Part shown: piece by piece, positions 35,718-43,005 of the stretch
How positions within the stretch are numbered: position 1 is the stretch's first letter
Layout of the letters: the number at the start of each line of letters is the position of its first letter
NCBI GenBank assembly: GCA_016841725.1
Contig: JAENYP010000005.1
Span: 59,493 to 123,492 of the forward strand
Reading direction: 5' to 3'
From: Thermincola carboxydiphila
GTDB lineage: Bacteria > Bacillota > Thermincolia > Thermincolales > UBA2595
Length of the DNA: 64,000 nt
The notes under the pieces: generated by a model
What the model was told of the DNA's origin: nothing
What the model saw: only the letters and a program-made list of their open reading frames with translations
Databases searched by the model: none
Position numbers and translations under genes: made by a program

Positions 35718-35958
35718 CTAAAACTGGTATCCATGTATCTGTCCCAGATAAGATTTCACACTGCCCATTTCCTCTTCAAGCATGGATAACAATTCTGCAG
35801 CCCCCCCTGAACATGTGGATAAAGCGGCTCGCAGCTCCGGTATTCCCTGTACTTACGAAACTGCGTATCTGTTCGAACTGTCAATCTGGCTGAAAGTCTC
35901 AAAAATCCGGCAGATTTTCTCTTACTTCTATATTTACTTTTTCAACATATTTTACCAA
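35718..35958 (-). pseudogene. Broken small gene upstream of response regulator (HPt-like?)
   Basis: A strong site AGGAGG lies before TTG 35958. The frame MVKYVEKVNIEVRENLPDF is cut by TGA, runs five codons to a second TGA, then continues QFEQIRSFVSTGNTGAASRF. A run of seven G (about 35801-35807) shifts the frame; with six G the reading continues RGAAELLSMLEEEMGSVKSY to a TAG two bases before the regulator's TTG. The all-helical, roughly 80-residue product and its place suggest a phosphotransfer (HPt) or similar partner, by inference. Two stops plus a frameshift point to a pseudogene. Confidence 0.6.
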
Positions 35959-35994
35959 AATACCTCCTGAATGCAGAAGGAATTCCGGCAAAAA

Positions 35995-36276
35995 TTATCT
36001 TCTCACTATCTTTCCCTGCTCGTACCTGCTCCTCTCTGAGCCGTCACTCTTCCGGTGTTCCACCATGCTGAAGTCTTCAACATCAAGCCCATGATCCTCA
36101 CATACCGGTACCATCTCAGTGACCACCGATTCCACCCTGCCAACCTTGCTAAACTCATAGCCCCCGGGTTCGGTTTTAAACTGGTAACCCACCGGAGAAA
36201 GCCTTTCTATCACTCCGCCGATATCCCCATTGTCTGCCCTTGCCCTGTCTATTCTGCCAATCACATATGTTTCCAA
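35995..36276 (-). CDS. Hypothetical protein (93 aa)
   Basis: I recognise no family. The protein starts METYVIGRIDRARADNG and is hydrophilic, with short beta-like segments (YQFKTEPGGYEFSKVGRV) and a basic tail KIVRR. TTG 36276 follows AGGAGGTG by seven bases. That ribosome site lies within the right arm of a perfect 12-bp inverted repeat. It shares orientation with the unknown gene at 36336. Confidence 0.6.
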   Translation of the reverse strand: METYVIGRIDRARADNGDIGGVIERLSPVGYQFKTEPGGYEFSKVGRVESVVTEMVPVCEDHGLDVEDFSMVEHRKSDGSERSRYEQGKIVRR

Positions 36277-36278
36277 TT

Positions 36279-36314
36279 AAATACACCTCCTATAATAATA
36301 TGGGAGGTGTATTT
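36279..36314 (-). promoter_or_regulatory. Hairpin enclosing a Shine-Dalgarno site
   Basis: AAATACACCTCC (36279-36290) and GGAGGTGTATTT (36303-36314) are perfectly complementary around a 12-base AT-rich loop. On the minus strand the last arm holds the AGGAGGTG that serves the TTG at 36276, so the folded RNA would hide the ribosome site. It could also be a weak terminator for the upstream gene, but no T-run follows. Confidence 0.65.
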
Positions 36315-36335
36315 CTTATTTATGCACTTAATGTT

Positions 36336-36854
36336 TTACTGCAGGCTTCTTTTTCCGGTAAAGGTAAATAGCAGGGGAGATTCGTCTGTGATAAAATGTG
36401 CCTCCCTGGTAGGTTCAAAACCTGCAACCTGCCATGTGTTCCACGTATTTAGAGCCATCACAAAATCCGCATAGGTTCCTGAATGTTTTCTTACATTGCC
36501 TTCATTTGGCAGCTCCTCCTGAAAGAATAATACAGATACTGAATCCACATCGCGGTTGTCAATGGTCTCCCCGACAAAATCAAAAAAACGGCTTTTTTTA
36601 TCCAGCTTGGCGCTAATCCGGATATCGTGGTCAATGTCACAGGCACAGTGTGGTTCAGCCAGGTCATGAACCTCAAAAATTATTTCCGGTTGGGAAAGTA
36701 TCCGGAAAACCTCTTCCCCGGCACCGGGCAGCAGTTCGTCCCGCCCCAGGGCAATCCCATACCCATACAACTCTCCCAGCTGTCTGACCCGCTCCTTTAT
36801 GGCATCGGCCTGCTGCTTATCTGCATTTAACGCAAAAAATATAGAAATACACAT
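36336..36854 (-). CDS. Hypothetical protein (172 aa)
   Basis: No family recognised. The sequence begins MCISIFFALNADKQQADAI and has a mixed alpha/beta pattern. It contains EPHCACDIDHDIRIS, a Cys/His/Asp-rich stretch near 70, and the C-terminal WNTWQVAGFEP. No signal peptide or membrane segment. It ends 21 bases before the hairpin that precedes the 93-residue gene, suggesting co-transcription. Confidence 0.6.
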   Translation of the reverse strand: MCISIFFALNADKQQADAIKERVRQLGELYGYGIALGRDELLPGAGEEVFRILSQPEIIFEVHDLAEPHCACDIDHDIRISAKLDKKSRFFDFVGETIDNRDVDSVSVLFFQEELPNEGNVRKHSGTYADFVMALNTWNTWQVAGFEPTREAHFITDESPLLFTFTGKRSLQ

Positions 36855-36949
36855 ATCCCCGACCTCACAATTGTTTTATTTACACTAAGTTAAATATAGC
36901 TATTCTAACATAATAATTATATTAATACCTAGGAAAACTAATGTAAAGA

Positions 36950-37008
36950 GGTAGGTAAGGTGTTGTACCGATTTTCCGCACCGCCGCCTATGAATCTAGA
37001 CTGCCAAC
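36950..37008. repeat. Palindromic interspersed repeat, half copy E
   Basis: AGGTAAGGTGTTGTACCGAT followed by TTTCCGCACCGCCGCCTATG matches, with some changes, one arm and the inner part of copies B and D (TATACCGATTTTCCGCAGTG, CCGCCTATGAGTC on the opposite strand). The second arm is missing. It is upstream of the small gene at 37034. Confidence 0.65.
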
Positions 37009-37033
37009 AGAAAAAAACAAAGGGAGGCTGCAC

Positions 37034-37252
37034 ATGGAAAACAGAAAGCATTCAAAACAACCGGGGGACAAAGGGCCACAGGTATACGACCCGGGAAATC
37101 CTACGCCCGAGATGCTGCAAAGCAAGGGAGAGCTTGTCGTGGAGGGAAAGCATGACCTGGAACCGTCAGAAGAATTCATGAAAAACAATCCCTTTAAAAC
37201 AGCTCCCAATAACCTGACCTCAAAGGGGATGTCTGATAAGGAAAAAGGGTGA
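37034..37252 (+). CDS. Small hydrophilic hypothetical protein (72 aa)
   Basis: ATG 37034 follows AGGGAGG by six bases. The protein is very hydrophilic and rich in K, P, G, N and E (MENRKHSKQPGDKGPQVYD), so it is probably disordered. No family recognised; it could be a small spore or stress protein. A hairpin terminator begins at its stop codon and also serves the convergent diaphorase operon. Confidence 0.6.
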   Translation: MENRKHSKQPGDKGPQVYDPGNPTPEMLQSKGELVVEGKHDLEPSEEFMKNNPFKTAPNNLTSKGMSDKEKG

Positions 37253-37272
37253 TGCGGAACATCACCCTTTTC
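37242..37272. terminator. Bidirectional terminator
   Basis: AAAAAGGGTGAT and ATCACCCTTTT form a perfect stem with a GCGGAAC loop, flanked by A- and T-runs, between convergent genes. Confidence 0.88.
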
Positions 37273-37278
37273 GCTTTG

Positions 37279-37992
37279 CTATTTCTTCATAGCCAGGGCG
37301 CCCACCGGGCAGGCCTGAACACATTCACCGCACTGGGTACAGTTGGATTCTGCCAGGGTGGTTTCACCAAAGGCAGCCACCTTTCGCCCCATACCCCTCC
37401 TGACCAGACCGATTGCCCCCACCTTGGCCACATTATGGTCAACCCACACACAGCGCCCACAGAGGACACATTTTGCCGGGTCATATGAAAAGTTTTCCGG
37501 GCTGTCATCTACAGGGGCTTCAATATCCAGTTTCCGCATCCGGCTGACCCTTAATTTGAGGCCCCTCTCTTTGGCTATCTTCTGCAGTTCACAGCTGCCG
37601 TTGGCAGCACACTTGCCACAGTTGAGCCTGTGATTGGAAAGCAGCAGCTCAAAGGCGTTTTTGACCATCCTGTCAATACGCTTACTGCGGGTCCGCACAA
37701 TCATGCCCTCTTTTACAGGCTGGGTACAGGAAGTAGTGGGGTTCAAAAAACCTTCAATCTCCACAAAACACAGGCGGCAGCCTGCCGATGGCTTCTCTTC
37801 CTCTTCGATACCACAAAGGTGGGGAATGTATACCCCGTTTTCCAGCGCCGCCCAGAGAAGCCTGGTGCCTTCAGGAACCTCATACTTTTTATCATCAATC
37901 GTTATAGTTACCATTTTCCCTTTACCGCCAATATTGCTGCCAGTGTTGTTACTGTCTTTGTTGCCGTTATTATTTCCGTTATTGTTACTCAC
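37279..37992 (-). CDS. NuoG/HoxU-like iron-sulfur subunit (no catalytic domain)
   Basis: 237 residues. After a 25-residue Asn/Gly-rich head comes a 2Fe-2S domain (IPHLCGIEEE, AGCRLCFVEIEG, TTSCTQPV), then the NuoG His/Cys cluster region (NHRLNCGKCAANGSCELQ) and a C-terminal pair of 4Fe-4S sites (CVLCGRCVWV, CTQCGECVQACPVGAL). It ends there, lacking the molybdopterin or H-cluster domain of full NuoG, formate dehydrogenase or hydrogenase, so it resembles HoxU. GTG 37992 overlaps nuoF by eight bases; an internal ATG after the Asn/Gly head is a possible alternative. Confidence 0.88.
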   Translation of the reverse strand: MSNNNGNNNGNKDSNNTGSNIGGKGKMVTITIDDKKYEVPEGTRLLWAALENGVYIPHLCGIEEEEKPSAGCRLCFVEIEGFLNPTTSCTQPVKEGMIVRTRSKRIDRMVKNAFELLLSNHRLNCGKCAANGSCELQKIAKERGLKLRVSRMRKLDIEAPVDDSPENFSYDPAKCVLCGRCVWVDHNVAKVGAIGLVRRGMGRKVAAFGETTLAESNCTQCGECVQACPVGALAMKK

Positions 37993-39904
37993 TTGCGCTA
38001 CCCCCTTCCACTGCCACGGTTACGGGTGGTGATACTTTTTCCACGGCATCGTACAGCGGCAGGCAGGTTACCAGGCAGTTGTCACACTTGACACACTTTT
38101 CCAGGTCAATTTCCTTAAGCATATCTGGCCTGGTAAATACTGCTTCCACCGGACAGCTGGCAATACAGGCATCACACAGCTTGCTGCATTTCTGGGCAAC
38201 AATCCGGTAAGTGATCAGATCCTTACATTTACGGGCGGGACAGCGTCCCTCATGAATATGAACTTCATACTCGTCCCGGAAGAACCTGAGGGTGCTCAGG
38301 ACAGGATTGGGAGCCGTTTTCCCAAGGCCGCAGAGAGAGCCGGCCTTGATATCTTCGGCCAGTTCCCATAACAGATCCAGATCCTCGGGCTTACCCTGTC
38401 CTTTAGTGATATCAGTTAAAATCTCAAGCATCTGCTTGGTGCCCAGGCGGCAGAAAGTACATTTGCCGCAGGACTCGTTCTGGGTAAATTCCAGGAAGAA
38501 ACGCGCTATTTCAACCATACAGTCATCTTCATCCAGAACAACAAGGCCTCCTGACCCCATCATTGCCCCCGCATGCTGCAGGGAGTCAAAATCTATGGTC
38601 AGGTCCAGGGCTGATTCCGGCAGGCAGCCTCCGGAGGGCCCGCCAATCTGGACTGCCTTGAATCCCTTGTCATCCTTAATACCGTTACCCACATCATATA
38701 TCAGGGTCCTTAACGAAGTACCCATGGGCACCTCCACCAGACCGGTGCCGACAACTTTACCGGCCAGGGCAAAAACTGCTGTTCCCGGGCTCTCCGGTGT
38801 CCCGATCCCCTTGAACCAGTCGGCGCCATTGCGCATAATGTGAGGCACATATGAAAGGGTCTTTACATTATCTATCAGAGTCGGTTTTCCCCGCAGTCCT
38901 GATACCGCCGGAAATGGCGGCCTATGGCTGGGGATACCGGGTTTGCCCTCAATTGAAGCTATCAGTGCGGTTTCCTCCCCGCAGACAAAAGCGCCTGACC
39001 CTTTAAAAATACGAATATCAAAACTGAATCCGCTTCCCAGGATGTCGTCACCCAATAACCCGTTATCGCGGGCCTGCTGCAGGGCTGTACGCAGCCTTTC
39101 AATGGCCAGCGGATATTCTGCCCGTACATAGATATATCCCTGAGATGCACCAACAGCATATCCTGCAATAATCAGGCCTTCAATCAGCTGGTGCGGGTTT
39201 GATTCCAGAAGGGCCCTGTCCATAAAGGCCCCGGGGTCGCCTTCATCTGCATTGCAGATAACATACTTAACATCTGCCTTAGCATCATGGCATATCCCCC
39301 ACTTTCTGCCGGTGGGGAAACCTGCTCCACCCCTGCCGCGCAGTTTTGAGTTCCTGATTTCATCAACCACCACACCAGGTTCTGTGGCCAGCGTCTTCAC
39401 CAGAGCGCTGTAGCCCTCACGGGCAATATAGTGATCTATCTCTTCCGGGTCAATCAGGCCACAGGCTTCAAGGACAATCTTCTGTTCATAGACACCACGC
39501 GGGTAATCAGCAAAGGTGGGGAAAAAATCATTGGGTTCCAGGGCTGCCATGGCAAATTCGAAACAGGGGTCGTCACCAACCAGAAAATCGGAAACCAGGC
39601 GGGAGGCAATCCCCTCGTCAACATTGCCATAGCAGAGGGCCGGAAAACCTGGTTTATATACAATGACCATGGGCTCTGCATAGCAGTGTCCCAGGCAGCC
39701 CACTTCAATGACCTCAGTCTCAACCTGGTGTTTTTGGACCTGTTCTTTAAAAGTATCCAGTATTTTCAATGCCCCTGCGGCCCGGCCGCAGGTTGCGGTT
39801 CCTACCATCACATAAGGTTTTTCCTGCAGCATGCCTGCCTTTTCAGAGGCGCGGTTTTTCATTTCCTGGTAATTGGTCCCCATCACAGTCATATCAGCGC
39901 TCAC
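37985..39904 (-). CDS. NuoF-like NADH-oxidising diaphorase subunit
   Basis: 639 residues. N-terminal thioredoxin-like 2Fe-2S domain (GTATCGRAAGA, EVGCLGHCYAEPM), then the FMN/NADH domain with LRGRGGAGFPTGRKWG and CNADEGDPGAFMDR, then the 4Fe-4S site ESCGKCTFCRLGTKQ, and a C-terminal pair of ferredoxin clusters (CSKLCDACIASCPVEAV, CVKCDNCLVTC). This matches HndC/HydB-type subunits that pass electrons between NAD(H) and ferredoxin-linked partners. It overlaps nuoE by four bases (GTGA). Confidence 0.93.
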   Translation of the reverse strand: MSADMTVMGTNYQEMKNRASEKAGMLQEKPYVMVGTATCGRAAGALKILDTFKEQVQKHQVETEVIEVGCLGHCYAEPMVIVYKPGFPALCYGNVDEGIASRLVSDFLVGDDPCFEFAMAALEPNDFFPTFADYPRGVYEQKIVLEACGLIDPEEIDHYIAREGYSALVKTLATEPGVVVDEIRNSKLRGRGGAGFPTGRKWGICHDAKADVKYVICNADEGDPGAFMDRALLESNPHQLIEGLIIAGYAVGASQGYIYVRAEYPLAIERLRTALQQARDNGLLGDDILGSGFSFDIRIFKGSGAFVCGEETALIASIEGKPGIPSHRPPFPAVSGLRGKPTLIDNVKTLSYVPHIMRNGADWFKGIGTPESPGTAVFALAGKVVGTGLVEVPMGTSLRTLIYDVGNGIKDDKGFKAVQIGGPSGGCLPESALDLTIDFDSLQHAGAMMGSGGLVVLDEDDCMVEIARFFLEFTQNESCGKCTFCRLGTKQMLEILTDITKGQGKPEDLDLLWELAEDIKAGSLCGLGKTAPNPVLSTLRFFRDEYEVHIHEGRCPARKCKDLITYRIVAQKCSKLCDACIASCPVEAVFTRPDMLKEIDLEKCVKCDNCLVTCLPLYDAVEKVSPPVTVAVEGGSASE

Positions 39905-40476
39905 CTGGCGTCACCCGCTTCCTGTGTGGAAACATCCCGGGGTACTGCAGAATCCTGGGCCTTATCTTCCGGCCTGGCCTCCTTCTTGGGAAGCTCCTTC
40001 CCGAGTCCCAGCAGGATGCCGTCAACCCTGGTCGGCCTGACCTTGGCTTCTACCTCTTCATTAACCAGAACAACCGGGGCCAGCGCACAACAGCCGACAC
40101 AGGCTACTCTCTCCAGGCTGAACTCGCGATCCTTTGTAGTCTCACCCTCCTCGATTTCCAGGCGGCGCTCAAAGGAATCCATGATAATGTTGCCTCCTGT
40201 CATGTGACAGGCTGTACCCATACATACCTTGATCTGGTTTTTACCGGGCGGGCTAAGCCTAAACTGATTGTAAAAGGTTCCCACACTGTAAACATCGACT
40301 TCAGGAATCTCCACTGCAGCAGCAACCATCTTCATAGCTTCCCTGGGAAGATATCCGAGCCTCCCCTGGACAGCCTGCAGGATGGGAAGCAGCTGTTCTC
40401 TGTCTGCATCAAATTTCTCCAGGACTTCTCCAACAGCAGACTGAATTTGTTCCAGTTCACCTTCCATAAGTTCCAC
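39901..40476 (-). CDS. NuoE-like 2Fe-2S subunit
   Basis: 191 residues. Helical N-terminus (LLPILQAVQGRLGYLPREA) and thioredoxin-like 2Fe-2S domain with VCMGTACHMTGG and RVACVGCCALAPVV, the four expected cysteines. The last 35 residues are charged and repetitive. First gene of the three-subunit diaphorase operon. GTG 40476 follows GGAGG. Confidence 0.92.
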   Translation of the reverse strand: MELMEGELEQIQSAVGEVLEKFDADREQLLPILQAVQGRLGYLPREAMKMVAAAVEIPEVDVYSVGTFYNQFRLSPPGKNQIKVCMGTACHMTGGNIIMDSFERRLEIEEGETTKDREFSLERVACVGCCALAPVVLVNEEVEAKVRPTRVDGILLGLGKELPKKEARPEDKAQDSAVPRDVSTQEAGDAR

Positions 40477-40526
40477 TTTGACATCCTCCTCCCAAACAAT
40501 TCAAAATTACAAAAAAGCAAAATTTT

Positions 40527-41081
40527 TTAGCCTGACCCATCTTCAATCCCCGGGATTTTACGACACTTGACACTTGACAGAATACAGTTTTCAACATGTT
40601 CTTTGCCGCAGTGCAGGCATATCTGAGGAAACAGCTCGTCATCCGTGACCGCAGCCAGCAGAAAGGACTCAATACCCCTTCTCAGGTTCTTCAGATCTTT
40701 TGGGGGCATTTTATTGAGCAGTGACCCCAGTCTTTTCAGTTTTTCGGGCTTAACCTTGCTGGTGACCTCTTCTCCCAGAGTGGTAATCTCTACAAAAATA
40801 TTCCGCCTGTCCTCAGGGTCGTGTTTTCTTATCACCAGCCCCTTTTCTGCCAGCCTTGATATGGCCTTGGTAGCTGCCGGGTAACTTATCCCCAGTCCCC
40901 TGGACACATCTCCAACCGTAACCACTTCATGGGCCATAATGAGGCAGAGACACCTGACCTGCCCTACTGTGAGCTGCTCATTGCAGACCTCTTCCACGAT
41001 TCCCTGTGAAAGAAGTTCCCTCACTATGGCTACAAAAAGTCCGATGTCCCTGTCTACTGTCTGTAATGTTTCAAAATCCAT
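40527..41081 (-). CDS. MarR-family regulator with Cys-rich tail
   Basis: 184 residues. Winged helix of the MarR type: VTVGDVSRGLGISYPAATKA (recognition helix near 70) and wing DPEDRRNIFVEIT. The C-terminus adds ICLHCGKEHVENC and a further C (SSVKCRK), a possible metal or redox site not usual in MarR proteins. A perfect 31-base palindrome lies in its promoter region, fitting autoregulation. It may also control the diaphorase genes downstream and the divergent transporter. Confidence 0.88.
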   Translation of the reverse strand: MDFETLQTVDRDIGLFVAIVRELLSQGIVEEVCNEQLTVGQVRCLCLIMAHEVVTVGDVSRGLGISYPAATKAISRLAEKGLVIRKHDPEDRRNIFVEITTLGEEVTSKVKPEKLKRLGSLLNKMPPKDLKNLRRGIESFLLAAVTDDELFPQICLHCGKEHVENCILSSVKCRKIPGIEDGSG

Positions 41082-41136
41082 TACAATCTCCCCTAATAAA
41101 ATATTGAGCCAATCTGATTATAACAGCTTAAAATCC

Positions 41137-41167
41137 ACTTATTATTTAACCTAGTTAAATAATAAGT
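41137..41167. promoter_or_regulatory. Operator palindrome for MarR-type regulator
   Basis: ACTTATTATTTAAC and GTTAAATAATAAGT are perfect inverted repeats separated by CTA. The site lies 56 bases upstream of the marR-like start, in the divergent region before the OFA transporter. Size and symmetry fit a MarR dimer site. Confidence 0.75.
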
Positions 41168-41437
41168 CATGTTTTCAATGTTGTCAACCACTATTATTCT
41201 ATTTTTCGACCGTTTACCGGTCGTTTTTGGCTGTTACTGCCGGTAAGAAGTCAGTGATTTTCCCGCTTACCTGCAAAAAACAACCATTCCCCCTTGAAGT
41301 GCGGCCGTTAAAGGATAAATAAGTGCAATCCACCTGAGCCGATGATAGAATCTATAACAGGTAAAGCTCTGTTCACGGGCAGATTATATGTGGACATAAG
41401 AGTGAATGGGCAATACGGCATTTTCGGAGGGGGGGCT

Positions 41438-41473
41438 TTGATTACACCTGATTACCTGAAAACGAAAGAATGA
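41438..41473 (+). CDS. Possible leader peptide (11 aa)
   Basis: TTG 41438 directly follows GGAGGGGGGG and encodes MITPDYLKTKE before TGA. The stop overlaps an ATG (gaATGA) that opens a frame in phase with the transporter 129 bases before its likely start. It could couple translation or be chance. Confidence 0.3.
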   Translation: MITPDYLKTKE

Positions 41474-41598
41474 AACGAAAGTGTACCGAGAAGCGCTTTC
41501 CTGTAGATATGGCACCGTTTATCCTTGGGGGGAGAGTTACGGTCAGATATCCAGGTCAACTGCTTCAAAAAATCTATTCGAGGGGTGTGTGTATTTAC

Positions 41599-42903
41599 AT
41601 GAGTTCTAGTCAGTCAGCCGGCAAAGGGTGGCTTGTTACCTTATCCGGAACAGGAATTAACCTTGCTCTCGGTGTTTTATATGCCTGGAGTGTTATCGCC
41701 AAGTCCCTTACCAATGATTGGGGCTGGAGTGCAACCATGGCTTCCAAGCCTTATGCTGTTGCCTGCGGAGTCTTTGCTGTAATGATGGTCTTTGCCGGAA
41801 GGGCCCAGGACAAATACGGGCCAAAGATTGTAGCATCTCTGGGCGGCGCCCTGACCGGTATCGGTATGATTATTTCCAGTTTTGCTTCCCAAGGTGATAA
41901 TACACTTATGATTATCGGCTTTGGTATCCTTGCCGGTACAGGTATCGGCCTTGGTTATGCGTCTGCTACCCCGCCGGCCGTCAAGTGGTTCCCACCGGCC
42001 AAAAAAGGCCTGATTACAGGAATCGTTGTCAGCGGTTTCGGCCTGGCATCTGTATATATTTCCCCGCTCACAAACAACCTGTTAGCAAATGTAGGCATCA
42101 GCAGGACATTTATGATTCTTGGGATTGCATTCTTCATCGTTAGTGTGCTGTTATCCCAGTTCCTGGTTAACCCTCCTGCAGGTTTTGTCCCCAAAGGCAT
42201 GCCCGTACAAAGCAAGGCTGCGGCATCAGCTAATAAGAAGCATGACTACGAATGGCACGAAATGCTCAAAACTCCACAGTTCTATCTGCTTTGGCTGATG
42301 TATGCCTTTGCATCCTTTGCAGGACTGATGATAATCGGTCATATGGCTAAGATTGCCGGCAAACAGCTTCCCGGCACTGAGCTTGGTTTTATCCTGGTGG
42401 CTATTCTTGCCATAGGCAATGCCGGCGGTCGTATTATAGCCGGTGTGGTTTCAGATAAACTTGGCCGTACCCGCACCATGCTCTTGGTATTTACTTTACA
42501 GGCAATTGTCATGATACTTCTGGCAAAAGCAACCACTGTGCCGCTTCTGATTGTGGGAGCGCTGATGGTAGGCTTTAACTATGGTTCGAACCTGTCACTG
42601 TTCCCATCAACAACAGCTGACTATTTCGGCACCAAGAACCTCGGAGTCAACTATGGCCTGGTATTTACCGCCTGGGGTGTCGGTGGTGTGTTCGGTTCCA
42701 TGGTAGCCGGTAAAATCGTTGACGCTACCGGGTCTTACAGTTCAGCATTTATGGTGGCTGCTGTCCTCTGTGTCGTCGCGGCTGCAGTAACATTCATTAC
42801 CAAGGCGCCTAAAACCATTACAGTTGACAAACCGTTCCGGGCTGCCGGGATTCCCCAGATGGTTAACCCACTGATTGATGAAAAAGAAACCAAGAGCAAA
42901 TAA
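41599..42903 (+). CDS. OFA-family MFS transporter (oxalate/formate antiporter-like)
   Basis: 434 residues with twelve membrane segments. The N-terminus GWLVTLSGTGINLALGVLYAW is typical of the OFA family; WGVGGVFGSMVAGKI and GRTRTML (loop motif) fit MFS. OFA members exchange oxalate, formate or other small acids; substrate is not decided by sequence. ATG 41599 begins the conserved protein; an in-frame ATG at 41470 would add 43 unconserved residues. It diverges from the MarR gene. Confidence 0.88.
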   Translation: MSSSQSAGKGWLVTLSGTGINLALGVLYAWSVIAKSLTNDWGWSATMASKPYAVACGVFAVMMVFAGRAQDKYGPKIVASLGGALTGIGMIISSFASQGDNTLMIIGFGILAGTGIGLGYASATPPAVKWFPPAKKGLITGIVVSGFGLASVYISPLTNNLLANVGISRTFMILGIAFFIVSVLLSQFLVNPPAGFVPKGMPVQSKAAASANKKHDYEWHEMLKTPQFYLLWLMYAFASFAGLMIIGHMAKIAGKQLPGTELGFILVAILAIGNAGGRIIAGVVSDKLGRTRTMLLVFTLQAIVMILLAKATTVPLLIVGALMVGFNYGSNLSLFPSTTADYFGTKNLGVNYGLVFTAWGVGGVFGSMVAGKIVDATGSYSSAFMVAAVLCVVAAAVTFITKAPKTITVDKPFRAAGIPQMVNPLIDEKETKSK

Positions 42904-42965
42904 AAATCTTCTTTAATGAAACTTTATGATAACTTCTTCATTATAACTCATAATCATTATTAGTT

Positions 42966-42995
42966 AAAGGACCGGGTTAAAATAACCCGGTCCTT
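42966..42995. terminator. Bidirectional terminator
   Basis: AAAGGACCGGGTT and AACCCGGTCCTTT form a perfect 13-bp stem between convergent transporter and phosphotransferase-like genes. Confidence 0.9.
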
Positions 42996-43005
42996 TGTAA
43001 CATCC

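Noticed and set aside
35880-35960. Two in-frame TGA read as selenocysteine in the gene before the response regulator
   Set aside because: The context lacks redox motifs and SECIS-like hairpins, and a separate frameshift is present; pseudogene is simpler.
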